A stretch of DNA of 54,561 nt from Actinokineospora spheciospongiae (GCF_000564855.1 NZ_AYXG01000056.1:1-54561), one strand, 5' to 3'. Positions 44,843 to 54,513 are shown, counted from the first letter of the stretch. The notes: generated by a model from the sequence alone, not told the origin. Numbers and translations are program-made.

Positions 44843-46399
44843 GTGGAGACTCGCGTGGAAGCCCCGATCGTCGCCGTGACCGTCTACCCCGGACAGGCCA
44901 GGGTGACCAGGCGCGGCAGGGTGGCGGTGGAGCCCGGGGAGCACCGGGCGCGGGTCGGCGGGCTGCCGCTGGGCCTGCACCCCGACTCGGTCCGGGTCAG
45001 CGGCCGCGGCCCGGCGACCGTGCTGGGAGTGGACGTGCGCCACGAGCACAACGCCCGCACCCCGGACGGTGCCCTGGCCGAGCTGGAGGCCGGCCGCGAC
45101 GCCCTGCGCGCCCGCCTGCACGAGCTCGGCGACCAGGACACCGTCCTCGGCGCCCGGGTCGACCTGCTGACGGCCTTGGGCACGCGCACCGGCAGCACGT
45201 TCGCCCAGGCCCTGGCGAAGGGCGAGACCGAGCCCGCCAGGGTGGCCGAGGTGGGCGACGCGCTCGCGGGCCAACTGACCGCCGTGCTGCGCGAGCGGCG
45301 CGCCCTCACCGAGACCCGGCAGCGCGTGCAGGCCGAGCACGACGAGGCGCAGCGGCGGATCGCCGACCGCGGCCGCGAACGCGCCCCGGACCGCCGGGTC
45401 GTCGAGGTCGAGCTGGGGGCCGACCAGGCGGGCGAGGTGGAGCTGGAAGTCTCGTACCTGGTCGACGCGGCGGGGTGGGAATCGCGCTACGACGTGCGGC
45501 TGACCGGCGGCACCCTGCGGCTGACCTGGTACGGGCTCGTCACCCAGCACAGCGGCGAGGACTGGCCGGAGTGCGAGCTGCGGCTCTCGACCGCGCGCCC
45601 GGCGACCACCGTCGAGGTCCCGGAGCTGGCACCGTGGTACCTCGACGTACCGCGCCCGCCCGCACCGAGGATGGCCGCCCAGGCGAATTACGGCGCGGCC
45701 ATGCCGATGGCCGCGGCGCCCGGTGGCGCGGTCCCCGCCCCGAAGGCGATGACCGAGGCGGTGGCCGCGGTCGAGCACAGCACCGCGTCGACCACCTACC
45801 GCCCGTCGCGACCGGTCGCGGTGCCCTCGGACGGCGGCGCCCACCGCACGACCGTGGCCGCGGTGGACCTGCCCGCGGCGGTCGACCACGTGACGGTCCC
45901 GCTGCGCGGTCCCGAGGCCTACCTGCGCGCCACCGTGGTCAACACCTCCGAGCACGCACTGCGGCCGGGCCGGGCGTCGATCTTCCACGACAGCGAGTTC
46001 GTCGGGGTGACCGACCTGGCGCCGTGGGCGCCGGGCGAGGAGATCGAGCTGACCCTGGGCATCGACGACCGGGTGCGGGTGGAGCGCGAGCTGGTCCGGC
46101 GCGCGGCGGGCAAGGCGGTGATGGGCGGGACGCGCAGGCAGGAGGTGTCCTACCGGATCAGGGTGGGCAACTACGGTCCGCACCCCGCCCGGGTCACCGT
46201 GATCGACCAGCTCCCGGTCTCCCGCGTCGAATCGGCGGTCGTGCGGGACGTGGCCCTGCACCCGCAGCCCGCCGAGACCACGGAGCTGGGCGAGGTGACC
46301 TGGCGCATGGAGCTGCCGCCGGGTCAGACCGGTGAGATCTCCTTCGGGTTCCGCGTGGACATCGCCAAGGGCGTGACCATCACCGGCTGGCGCGACTGA
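44843..46399 (+). CDS. DUF4139-domain protein (mucoidy inhibitor MuiA-like)
   Basis: 518 residues. An N-terminal DUF4140 domain (VTVYPGQARVTRRGRVAVEP) is followed by a coiled coil (about 75-175), a DUF4139 beta domain and the C-terminal ITVIDQLPVS-like block. No signal peptide, so it appears cytoplasmic, although some relatives are exported. The GTG at 44843 has TAGCCT 7 nt upstream and no Shine-Dalgarno (leaderless). A Met/Ala-rich stretch near residue 275-300 interrupts the beta domain. Function unknown. Confidence 0.83.
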   Translation: METRVEAPIVAVTVYPGQARVTRRGRVAVEPGEHRARVGGLPLGLHPDSVRVSGRGPATVLGVDVRHEHNARTPDGALAELEAGRDALRARLHELGDQDTVLGARVDLLTALGTRTGSTFAQALAKGETEPARVAEVGDALAGQLTAVLRERRALTETRQRVQAEHDEAQRRIADRGRERAPDRRVVEVELGADQAGEVELEVSYLVDAAGWESRYDVRLTGGTLRLTWYGLVTQHSGEDWPECELRLSTARPATTVEVPELAPWYLDVPRPPAPRMAAQANYGAAMPMAAAPGGAVPAPKAMTEAVAAVEHSTASTTYRPSRPVAVPSDGGAHRTTVAAVDLPAAVDHVTVPLRGPEAYLRATVVNTSEHALRPGRASIFHDSEFVGVTDLAPWAPGEEIELTLGIDDRVRVERELVRRAAGKAVMGGTRRQEVSYRIRVGNYGPHPARVTVIDQLPVSRVESAVVRDVALHPQPAETTELGEVTWRMELPPGQTGEISFGFRVDIAKGVTITGWRD

Positions 46400-46488
46400 C
46401 GGAGGACCCGCAACGGTCGTCCACCCGCTGCGATCGGGCCTGTGGACAACTTCCCCGGCCCGACCCGGCTCGGTGGCAAACTGGCCCC

Positions 46489-48537
46489 ATGACCGACGCC
46501 GACACCACCAACGACCCCCACCTCTGGCTCGAGGACGTCACCGGCGAGCAGGCCCTGGCCTGGGTGCGGGAGCGCAACGCCGAAGCCGTCGCCGCGCTGA
46601 CCGGCGGCGAGCGGTTCGAGACGACCAGGCGCCGGCTGCGCGAGGTCCTCGACGCCGACGACCGGATCGCCTACCCCCGCCGCCGCGGGGAGCACCTCTA
46701 CAACTTCTGGCAGGACGCGGCGCACCCGCGCGGGCTGTGGCGGCGGACCACCCTGGAGGAGTACCGCGGCGGCGACCCGGAGTGGACGGTGCTGCTGGAC
46801 GTGGACGCGCTCGCCGAGGCCGAGGGCGAGAACTGGGTGTGGGCGGGCGCAGCGGTGCTGCGGCCCGACTTCCGGCTGGCACTGGTGGAGCTGTCGCGCG
46901 GCGGGGCGGACGCGGCGGTGGTCCGCGAGTTCGACGTCGAGGCGCGCGAGTTCGTCGCCGACGGGTTCACCCTGCCCGAGGCCAAGTCCCGGGTGGGCTG
47001 GATCGACGCGGACACCGTGTACGTCGGCACCGACTTCGGCGACGGCTCGATGACCGCCAGCGGGTACCCCCGGGTCATCAAGTCCTGGCGGCGCGGCACC
47101 CCGCTGGAGGAGGCGGAGACCGTCTTCGAGGGCAAGCCGGACGACGTCAGCGCCTTCGCCTACCACGACAGCACCCCCGGCTTCGAACGCGACTTCGTCG
47201 GCAGGCACCCGGACTTCTTCAGCAGCGAGGAGTTCCTGCGCGCCCCGGACGGCACGCTGACCAGGATCGACGTGCCGGACGACGCGAGCACCGACGTGCA
47301 CCGACAGTGGCTGCTCGTGTCGCTGCGCTCGGACTGGGAGGTCAACGGCACGACCTACCCGACCGGCGCCCTGCTCGCGGCCGACTTCGACGCCTACCTC
47401 GCGGGCTCCCGCGAGCTGACCGTGCTGTTCGAGCCGGACGCGCGCACCTCGCTCAGCGGGTACGCCTGGACCCGCAACCACCTGATCCTCAACGAGTTGT
47501 CCGACGTCAAGACCAGGCTGGAGGTGCTCACCCCCGGCGCGGACGGCTGGGCGCGCGAGTCCCTGCCCGGGGCGCCGGAGCTGGGTTCGGCCGACGTGCT
47601 GGACACCGACCCGGACAACTCCGACGAGTACCTGCTCAACGTCAGCGGCTACCTCCAGCCGTCCACGCTGATGCGCGGCGAGATCGGCGGGGAGGTCGAG
47701 GTGCTGCGGCGCGCCCCGGCGTTCTTCGACACCGACGGCCTCACCGTCGAGCAGCACTTCGCCACCTCGGACGACGGGACGAAGGTCCCGTACTTCGTGG
47801 TGCGCGGTGAGCAGCCCGGCGGACCCACGCTGCTCTACGGCTACGGCGGTTTCGAGGTCTCGCTGACCCCCGGCTACTCCGGCGGCCTGGGCCGGGCCTG
47901 GCTGGAGCAGGGCGGCACCTACGTGGTGGCCAACATCCGGGGCGGCGGTGAGTACGGGCCCGCCTGGCACCGGGCCGCGCTGCGGGAGAACCGGCCGCGC
48001 GCCTACGAGGACATGGCGGCGGTGGCGAAGGACCTGGTCGCCCGCGGCATCACCACCCCGGACCGGCTGGGCATGCAGGGCGGCAGCAACGGTGGCCTGC
48101 TCGCGGGTGTGATGCTGACCCGCTACCCGGAGCTGTTCGGCGCGATCGTCAGCCAGGTGCCGCTGCTCGACCTGCGCCGCTACCACCTGCTGCTGGCGGG
48201 CGCGTCCTGGATGGCGGAGTGGGGCGACCCGGACGACCCCGCCGACTGGGCCTACCTGCAGGGCTACTCGCCCTACCACAACGTCCACAGTGGAATGAAG
48301 TACCCGCCGGTGTTCTTCGTGACCTCGACCCGCGACGACCGGGTGCACCCCGGGCACGCTCGCAAGATGGCCGCGCGGATGCGGGAACTGGGCTTCGAGC
48401 CGAAGTACTACGAGAACATCGAGGGCGGCCACGGCGCGGCGGCCGACAACGCGCAGCGCGCCTTCATGTCCGCGATCGTCTACGAGTTCCTGCTGCGGAC
48501 GTTGGCGCCGGAAGGGGGTGTCGGTGCCGCTGGGTAG
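46489..48537 (+). CDS. Prolyl oligopeptidase family serine peptidase (S9)
   Basis: 682 residues. An N-terminal beta-propeller (about 20-400) gates a C-terminal alpha/beta-hydrolase domain. The nucleophile is in GGSNGG (Ser533); the Asp is probably in TSTRDDRVHPGH and the His in EGGHGAAAD near residue 650. The propeller start DPHLWLED and VVANIRGGGEYGPAWH are standard for S9A enzymes. Cleaves short proline-containing peptides in the cytoplasm. No Shine-Dalgarno; CAAACT 6 nt upstream suggests a leaderless start. Confidence 0.9.
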   Translation: MTDADTTNDPHLWLEDVTGEQALAWVRERNAEAVAALTGGERFETTRRRLREVLDADDRIAYPRRRGEHLYNFWQDAAHPRGLWRRTTLEEYRGGDPEWTVLLDVDALAEAEGENWVWAGAAVLRPDFRLALVELSRGGADAAVVREFDVEAREFVADGFTLPEAKSRVGWIDADTVYVGTDFGDGSMTASGYPRVIKSWRRGTPLEEAETVFEGKPDDVSAFAYHDSTPGFERDFVGRHPDFFSSEEFLRAPDGTLTRIDVPDDASTDVHRQWLLVSLRSDWEVNGTTYPTGALLAADFDAYLAGSRELTVLFEPDARTSLSGYAWTRNHLILNELSDVKTRLEVLTPGADGWARESLPGAPELGSADVLDTDPDNSDEYLLNVSGYLQPSTLMRGEIGGEVEVLRRAPAFFDTDGLTVEQHFATSDDGTKVPYFVVRGEQPGGPTLLYGYGGFEVSLTPGYSGGLGRAWLEQGGTYVVANIRGGGEYGPAWHRAALRENRPRAYEDMAAVAKDLVARGITTPDRLGMQGGSNGGLLAGVMLTRYPELFGAIVSQVPLLDLRRYHLLLAGASWMAEWGDPDDPADWAYLQGYSPYHNVHSGMKYPPVFFVTSTRDDRVHPGHARKMAARMRELGFEPKYYENIEGGHGAAADNAQRAFMSAIVYEFLLRTLAPEGGVGAAG

Positions 48538-48547
48538 TGTCTGAGCG

Positions 48548-51500
48548 GTGATGGCGCTGCACTGCCTCGCCACAGACGCGGGCGACGTGGCGCTGTGGGC
48601 CGAGGACTCCGAACTGCCCGCACGACGGCCCGGCCGGGCCTCCCGGACCGCGGACGCCCACCCGTTCGCCGTGCCCGCGGAGGAGCTGGCCAAGCGGCTC
48701 GGCTTCGCCTTGGCCGCCGGGGTGGTCCGCGCCGCCCCGGCGACCGAAGCCGCGGAAGCCACCCGGGGTGCCGGGGGGCTTCCGGCGGCTGGTGGGTCCG
48801 GCCGGGCCGCCGGGGTGGTCTCGGCGGCTGACGGTCTCGGTGGCACCGGCGGTTCGGGGCCCGAGTCGCGCGAGGCTGTCGGCGGCGAGCCGGGTACTGG
48901 GGCACGCGGGATCGCCGGGGGCGAGCCGGGGAACGAGTCACCCGGGGTTGCGAGGGACGAGCCGGAGGCTGGGTCCTCCGGGACTGTCGGAAACGGTCCC
49001 GGGAACGGCCCACCTGGCGCTGACGGGGGCACGTCGGAGGCCCGGACATCCGGAGCCGTCAGCGGCGAGCCGGAAGCCGGGACACCCCGGACCGTCGAAG
49101 ACGGCCACGGGAACGAGCCACCTGGCGCTGACGGGGACACGTCGGGAGACGAGCCACCCGGAGTCGTCGGCGGCAAGCCGGGTGCCGGGACATTAGGAGC
49201 TGTCGGAGACGGTCCGGGGAACGGATCGCCCGGAGCTGGCAGAGGCGAGTCGGGGGGTGGGGCATCGGCGGCTGTTGAGGGTGAGCCGGAGGGTGAGTCG
49301 TCCGGGGATGTCAGCCGTGAGTCGGGAGATGGATCATCCGGAGTTGCTGCGGGTGGGCGGCGCGGGGCTGTTGGGGACGGGTCGGCGTCGGGGGAGGTCG
49401 GAGCTTTCGCGACTTCCCTTGTGCCCGGGGCATCCGCAGTGGCCGGGGATGCCCCGGGGGCTGGGGCACCTCGAACCGGTGGGCGGGCACCGGGAGCCGA
49501 GGGAGTCCGGGCGGTCGAGGCGGCTGCGGCGGTCGCGCTGACCGGGATCAAGCCGGGGGCCGGTGTCGGTGGGCCGGGGGCCGGTGTCCGTGGGCTGGCG
49601 TCCGTGGGCCGTGCGGCGGGGGCCGGTGTCGGTGGGCCGGTTGCGGTGGCGCGGGTGGTGCGGGTGTTGTTGCCGTCCCATCCGTCGGCGCCGGTGGCTT
49701 CGCCGGAGTTGGTGCGGCATCCGTTGGGTGCGGGGGCCGCGCCCCGGGGGGCGGTGCGGTTGGCGCCGTGGTTGGTGCCCGCGTTGGTGGTGCCCGCGGC
49801 GGTGGCGGCGGGGGCGTTGGACGGGGAGGACGTGCGGCCGGGTGCGGCGGTGCGGTTCCTCGGGCGGGTCGCCGCGCTGGCGGAGGACCTGGTGTCCCGG
49901 GGGCGGGTGCTGCCCGCCATCGCCGCTGAGGGGGCGGGGCCCGCGGCGCGGTGGCGGCCCGCGTTGTCGGGGGCGGACTCGGCTCGGTACGCGCGGCTGG
50001 GTGAGGCGTTGCCGCCCGCGTTGCGGGCCGAGCAGGTCGATCCGGGGCTGCTGGAGGGGCGGATCGGGGAGGAGGTGTTGCGCGGCCTGCTCGACGGGAT
50101 GGTCGACGCGATGGTGCGGGCCCGGTTGGTGGGGGTGCGGTTGGCGCCGAACGGGCGCTTCGCCGCCGCCGACGAGGCGGCCGGGGCGTTGCTGCGCGGG
50201 CTCGTCGGGGACCCGTCGCTGGTCGCGGCGCCGGAGCGGGTGCGGCGGCTGACCGGGGTGTTGGGCACGTGGGCGGCGGGCGCCGAGCACAACGGGCCGG
50301 TGCGGGCGTGTTTCCGGTTGCGCCCGCCCGAGGACACCGAGGAACACTGGCGGCTGGAGTTCCTGCTCCAGGCCGCCGACGACCCGAGCGTGCTGGTGCC
50401 CGCCGCGCGGATCTGGCACGGCGATCGGGGCGGGGTGCTGCGCCGGTGGGTGGCCCGCCCGCAGGAGGTGCTGCTCACCGACCTGGGCCGCGCGGCCCGG
50501 GTGCTGCCCGCGCTCGACGCCGCGTTGCGGGAGCGGCACCCGGTGGGGCTGGACCTCGACACCGCGGGCGCCCACGACTTCCTGACCCGGGCGGCGGCGC
50601 TGGACCAGGCGGGGTTCGGTGTGCTGGTGCCGACGTGGTGGAAGCCGTCCTCCGGGGTCGGCCTCAAGCTGACCACGACCAGCCGGGGCACCGCGGGCGC
50701 GGTGAGCCGCACCAGCGTGCTGGGCCGCGACGAGCTGGTGGACTACCGGTGGGACGTGGCGCTGGGCGAGCTGACGTTGACCGAGGAGGAGTTGCGCGAG
50801 CTGGCCGAGGCGAAGGTGCCGCTGGTCAAGGTGCGCGGCCAGTGGGCGCAGGTCGACCGCCGCAGGCTCGCCGCGGGGCTGGCGTTCCTGGAGAGGGCGG
50901 GCTCCGGGCGGATGTCGGTGGGCGAGGTGCTGGAGGTGGCCGGGCTGCCCGCCGACGACGAGACCTTCGGGGTGCCGGTGGTCGGGATCGGCGGCAGCGG
51001 CTGGGTGTCGGACCTGCTGGCCGGGCGGGTGGAGAACGCGCTGGAGCCGCTCGACCCGCCGCCCGGGTTCGGGGCGGTGCTGCGGCCGTACCAGCGGCGC
51101 GGGCTGGCGTGGCTGGCGTTCCTGGACGGCCTCGGGCTGGGTGCCTGCCTGGCCGACGACATGGGCCTGGGCAAGACCGTGCAGCTATTGGCCCTGGAAG
51201 CGCTCAAGCGCCACGGCGAGCGGCGGCCGCCGACCCTGTTGATCTGCCCCATGTCGTTGGTGGGGACCTGGTTGCGCGAGGCCCAGCGGTTCACCCCGGA
51301 CCTGCGCGTGCACGTCCACCACGGCGCCGACCGGGCCACCGGCGAGGACCTGGCCGGGGCACTGGGAGGCGCCGACCTGGTGATCACCACCTACGCCCTG
51401 GCGACCAGGGACGCCGCCGAGTTGGCCGAGCTGACCTGGGACCGGATCGTGCTCGACGAGGCGCAGAACATCAAGAACAGCGCCGCCCGGCAGTCGCAGG

Positions 51501-52504
51501 CGGTGCGGGGGCTGCCCGCGCGGCACCGGGTCGCGCTGACCGGCACGCCGGTGGAGAACCGGCTCGCGGAGCTGTGGTCGGTGATGGACTTCGCCAACCC
51601 GGGTCTGCTCGGGCCGCTGAGCAGGTTCCGCGCCCGGTACGCGGTGCCGGTGGAGCGGCACGGCGACGAGGACGCCGCCGCCCGGCTGCGGCGGATCACC
51701 CGGCCGTTCGTGCTGCGCCGGGTGAAGACCGATCCGGCCGTGATCGACGACCTGCCGGACAAGCTGGAGATGAAGCAGCTCTGCACGCTCACCGCGGAGC
51801 AGGCCTCGCTCTACCGGGCCGTGGTCGACGACATGCTGGAGAAGGTCGCCGAGAGCGACGGGATTCAGCGCAAGGGTCTGGTGCTGGCCACCATGACCAA
51901 GCTCAAGCAGGTTTGCAACCACCCGGCGCAGTTCCTCGGCGACGGTTCCCGGGTCGCCGGGCGCTCTGGGAAGCTGGCGCGGCTGGAGGAGATCCTGGAG
52001 CAGGTGCTCGCCGACGGGGACCGGGCGCTGTGCTTCACCCAGTTCGCCGCGTTCGGCGGGATGCTGGTGCCGCACCTGGCCGCCCGGTTCGACACCGAGA
52101 TCGCGTTCCTGCACGGCGGCACCCCGAAGAAGCAGCGCGACCGCATGGTGGAGCGCTTCCAATCCGGCGACGGCCCGTCGGTGGTGCTGCTGTCGCTCAA
52201 GGCGGGCGGCACCGGGCTGACGCTCACGGCGGCGAACCACGTGGTGCACCTGGACCGGTGGTGGAACCCGGCGGTCGAGGACCAGGCCACCGACCGCGCG
52301 TACCGCATCGGGCAGGGGCGGGCGGTGCAGGTGCGCAAGTTCGTCTGCGTGGGCACGCTGGAGGAGCGCGTCGACACCATGATCGAGCAGAAGAAGGCCC
52401 TGGCGCAGCTCGTCGTGGGCGCGGGCGAGGGCTGGCTGGGTGACCTGTCGACCGACGAGCTGCGCGAGCTGGTCACCCTGTCGGGGGAGGCCGTCGGTGA
52501 GTGA
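48548..52504 (+). CDS. SNF2/RapA-type helicase with a minisatellite-encoded insert
   Basis: 1318 residues. The start is GTG at 48548 (ATG next at 48551), with TAGTGT 7 nt upstream, so probably leaderless. Residues 113-268 are about thirteen 12-residue Gly/Glu/Pro repeats. The conserved N-terminal domain resumes near residue 375 (VARVVRVLLPSHPSAPVASP). The SNF2 ATPase has DDMGLGKT about residue 870, DEAQN about 971 and the second RecA lobe ending ATDRAYRIGQGRAVQV near 1250. It is a chromatin/RNA-polymerase-remodeller-like ATPase of unknown bacterial role. The stop overlaps the SWIM gene by 8 bp. Confidence 0.9.
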   Translation: MMALHCLATDAGDVALWAEDSELPARRPGRASRTADAHPFAVPAEELAKRLGFALAAGVVRAAPATEAAEATRGAGGLPAAGGSGRAAGVVSAADGLGGTGGSGPESREAVGGEPGTGARGIAGGEPGNESPGVARDEPEAGSSGTVGNGPGNGPPGADGGTSEARTSGAVSGEPEAGTPRTVEDGHGNEPPGADGDTSGDEPPGVVGGKPGAGTLGAVGDGPGNGSPGAGRGESGGGASAAVEGEPEGESSGDVSRESGDGSSGVAAGGRRGAVGDGSASGEVGAFATSLVPGASAVAGDAPGAGAPRTGGRAPGAEGVRAVEAAAAVALTGIKPGAGVGGPGAGVRGLASVGRAAGAGVGGPVAVARVVRVLLPSHPSAPVASPELVRHPLGAGAAPRGAVRLAPWLVPALVVPAAVAAGALDGEDVRPGAAVRFLGRVAALAEDLVSRGRVLPAIAAEGAGPAARWRPALSGADSARYARLGEALPPALRAEQVDPGLLEGRIGEEVLRGLLDGMVDAMVRARLVGVRLAPNGRFAAADEAAGALLRGLVGDPSLVAAPERVRRLTGVLGTWAAGAEHNGPVRACFRLRPPEDTEEHWRLEFLLQAADDPSVLVPAARIWHGDRGGVLRRWVARPQEVLLTDLGRAARVLPALDAALRERHPVGLDLDTAGAHDFLTRAAALDQAGFGVLVPTWWKPSSGVGLKLTTTSRGTAGAVSRTSVLGRDELVDYRWDVALGELTLTEEELRELAEAKVPLVKVRGQWAQVDRRRLAAGLAFLERAGSGRMSVGEVLEVAGLPADDETFGVPVVGIGGSGWVSDLLAGRVENALEPLDPPPGFGAVLRPYQRRGLAWLAFLDGLGLGACLADDMGLGKTVQLLALEALKRHGERRPPTLLICPMSLVGTWLREAQRFTPDLRVHVHHGADRATGEDLAGALGGADLVITTYALATRDAAELAELTWDRIVLDEAQNIKNSAARQSQAVRGLPARHRVALTGTPVENRLAELWSVMDFANPGLLGPLSRFRARYAVPVERHGDEDAAARLRRITRPFVLRRVKTDPAVIDDLPDKLEMKQLCTLTAEQASLYRAVVDDMLEKVAESDGIQRKGLVLATMTKLKQVCNHPAQFLGDGSRVAGRSGKLARLEEILEQVLADGDRALCFTQFAAFGGMLVPHLAARFDTEIAFLHGGTPKKQRDRMVERFQSGDGPSVVLLSLKAGGTGLTLTAANHVVHLDRWWNPAVEDQATDRAYRIGQGRAVQVRKFVCVGTLEERVDTMIEQKKALAQLVVGAGEGWLGDLSTDELRELVTLSGEAVGE
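48884..49351 (+). repeat. Nested 36-bp / 108-bp minisatellite inside the SNF2 gene
   Basis: Thirteen degenerate 36-bp units encode 12-residue repeats close to GEPGxGxPGxVG. A higher-order 108-bp period is visible: related triplets begin at 48992, 49100 and 49208, each opening with GACGG or AACGG followed by GGGAACG. The frame is preserved throughout. Confidence 0.85.
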
Positions 52505-53324
52505 CGACGAGTGGTGGCGCGACGCCCCGGCCAAGCCCGTCATCCGGGTCGAGGACGGGGTCCGCGCCCGCAGCCTGCGCGGGGAGATCGCGCGGTCGTG
52601 GTGGTCGCGGCGGTTCCTGTCGGTGCTGGAGTCGCTGGGGCTCAGCGGGCGGTTGGACCGGGGCAAGCGCTACGCCCGGCAGGGGCAGGTGCTGAGCCTG
52701 TCGCTGTCCAAGAGCATCGTGGTGGGGCAGGTGCAGGGCACCCGGCCGGAGCCCTACCGGGTGCGGATCGTGGCGCGCGCGTTCACCGACGAGCAGTGGG
52801 AGCAGGTGGAGCAAGCGCTTGCGGGGCAGGCGGTGTTCCTGGCGAAGCTCCTCGCGGGCGACATGCCCGACGACATCGAGGCCGTCTTCGACGGGGTGGG
52901 CCTGCGCCTGTTCCCGGACGACCGGCAGGACCTGTCGATGGACTGCACGTGCCCGGACTGGCAGGTGCCGTGCAAGCACCTCGCCGCCGCCTGCTACCTG
53001 CTCGCGGAGTCGTTCGACACCGACCCGTTCGAGATCCTGGCCTGGCGCGGACGGGGCAGGCAGGAACTGCTGGACAACCTGCGCGGGCTGCGCGAGCGCT
53101 CCGGACCGGCACCGGCGGAGGAACGCGAACCGCCGTTGTCGGAACTGCTGGAGGAGTTCTGGGGACCGCCCACCACTCCCCCGGCCCCGGTGGCGCAGCC
53201 CGCCGTGGCCGCGCCCGACGCATTGCTGGACCAGTTGGACGCGCTGCCGGTGATCGTGCGCGGCAAACCGTTGGTGGAACTGTTGCGCCCGGCGTACCGG
53301 GCCATGGTGGAGGAGTCGGAGTGA
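52497..53324 (+). CDS. SWIM zinc-finger protein
   Basis: 275 residues. The SWIM motif CTCPDWQVPCKH (Cys-x-Cys-x6-Cys-x-His) lies about 149-160, inside a helical protein with aromatic-rich N terminus (DDEWWRDAPAKP) and charged C terminus. SWIM domains bind DNA or protein and are often linked to SNF2 ATPases. The GTG at 52497 overlaps the SNF2 stop by 8 bp, and its stop overlaps the next gene by 4 bp, so the three products are probably made in fixed ratio and may form a complex. Confidence 0.9.
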   Translation: MSDDEWWRDAPAKPVIRVEDGVRARSLRGEIARSWWSRRFLSVLESLGLSGRLDRGKRYARQGQVLSLSLSKSIVVGQVQGTRPEPYRVRIVARAFTDEQWEQVEQALAGQAVFLAKLLAGDMPDDIEAVFDGVGLRLFPDDRQDLSMDCTCPDWQVPCKHLAAACYLLAESFDTDPFEILAWRGRGRQELLDNLRGLRERSGPAPAEEREPPLSELLEEFWGPPTTPPAPVAQPAVAAPDALLDQLDALPVIVRGKPLVELLRPAYRAMVEESE

Positions 53325-54358
53325 GTGCACGGCTGGATCGCCGGGTCGCGGCGATCGCCGAGGAACTGGTGCGGCACAAGAAGGTCGTGACACCACTGGA
53401 CGTGGTGGCGGGCCTGGGCTGGCTCAGCGGCCGGGTGGTGCAGTCCTGGGAGCTGGGGAAGACACCGAGCCTGGACGCGGTCGCGGCGGTACCCGCCGAA
53501 CGCCTGGCCGAGGCGGCTTCCTGCCTGGCGAAGTGGGCGTCGGACCGGGGTCTTCTCCAGTCCGAGGTGGAATACCTGTCCGGCACGCGCGATCGGCGCG
53601 CTTTGCGTTTCACCGCATCGGGTGACGCGGCGGTGGAACGGCTGTTCACGACACAATGGACTGATCCGACCCTGTCGGCGGAGAGGCGGGCCCGGGTCAC
53701 AGCGCAGAAGGCGCCGGAACTCATGGTCCTGGTGGCGGAGCGGCCGTGGTACTGCTCGCAGTGCCGGGAAACCGGGGAGTTCCACTTCGTCGAGGACGAA
53801 CTGCCGGTGTGCCTGGACTGCGCGGACTTCGGGCACCTGGTGTTCCTCCCATCGGGGGACGCGGCGCTGACCCGGCGGGCGCGGAAGGGCAGCGGGCTGG
53901 CCGCGGTGGTGGCCCGGTGGAACCGGTCGCGGAAGCGGTACGAGCGACGGGGGCTGCTGGTGGAGCGGGCCGCGTTGGAAGCGGCCGAGGCTTCGTGCCT
54001 GGTCGACGAGGAGGCGCGCGAGCGGCGGCGGGTGCGTGACCGGGAACGGCGGGCCGTGCAGGACGTGGAGTTCCAGGCCGCGTTCGCCGAGCGGATCGGG
54101 GAGTTGTTCCCGGCGTTGGCGGTCGAGCGGGCGCGGGCGATCGCCGAGCACGCGGGAACGCGGAGCAGCGGGCGGGTGGGGCGGTCGGCGGCGGGGCGGG
54201 CGCTGGACGAACACGCCGTGACGCTGGCCGTGGTGGCGGCGATCCGGCACGAGGAGACGGAGTACGACTCGATGCTGATGGCAGGGGTGGCCCGGGCGGA
54301 GGCGCGGGAGCGGATTCGGGAGGAGATCGACCGGGTGTTGGCGTTGTGGCGGGGCTAG
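53321..54358 (+). CDS. DUF2293 domain protein with four-cysteine zinc site
   Basis: 345 residues. A central block WYCSQCRETGEF...CLDCADFGH (two CxxC pairs, about 143-170) looks like a zinc ribbon. The C-terminal half, rich in Arg/Glu and predicted helical, includes FGHLVFLPSGDAALTRRARK and FAERIGELFPALAVERARAI of the DUF2293 family. The GTG at 53321 overlaps the SWIM stop by 4 bp and follows GGAGGAG. It is the third gene of the SNF2-SWIM operon. Function unknown; nucleic-acid binding is likely. Confidence 0.83.
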   Translation: MSARLDRRVAAIAEELVRHKKVVTPLDVVAGLGWLSGRVVQSWELGKTPSLDAVAAVPAERLAEAASCLAKWASDRGLLQSEVEYLSGTRDRRALRFTASGDAAVERLFTTQWTDPTLSAERRARVTAQKAPELMVLVAERPWYCSQCRETGEFHFVEDELPVCLDCADFGHLVFLPSGDAALTRRARKGSGLAAVVARWNRSRKRYERRGLLVERAALEAAEASCLVDEEARERRRVRDRERRAVQDVEFQAAFAERIGELFPALAVERARAIAEHAGTRSSGRVGRSAAGRALDEHAVTLAVVAAIRHEETEYDSMLMAGVARAEARERIREEIDRVLALWRG

Positions 54359-54513
54359 GCTCGGTCGCCTGCCTTCCGGATCGGCCACGGGCGGGGTGTG
54401 TGGCGGTTTCGCGACCAGGGCGGGGCTTGCGGGCCGGTCGTTTTGCTGGGGTGTCTGAGTGGACGATGTCCTCAGCAGCGCTCCGGTTCAAGCGCCGGTC
54501 GTTTCGGTGGTGT
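54359..54513. other. Intergenic tail with a repeated GCCGGTCGTTT motif
   Basis: No gene. GCCGGTCGTTT occurs at 54433-54443 and 54494-54504, 61 bp apart, with looser similarity continuing on the 3' side. The second copy runs directly into the 48-bp terminal repeat. The region therefore looks like part of a dispersed repeat family. Confidence 0.6.

Noticed and set aside
48884-49351. CRISPR array
   Set aside because: Units are contiguous, degenerate and in frame with no unique spacers between conserved repeats, and no cas gene is present.
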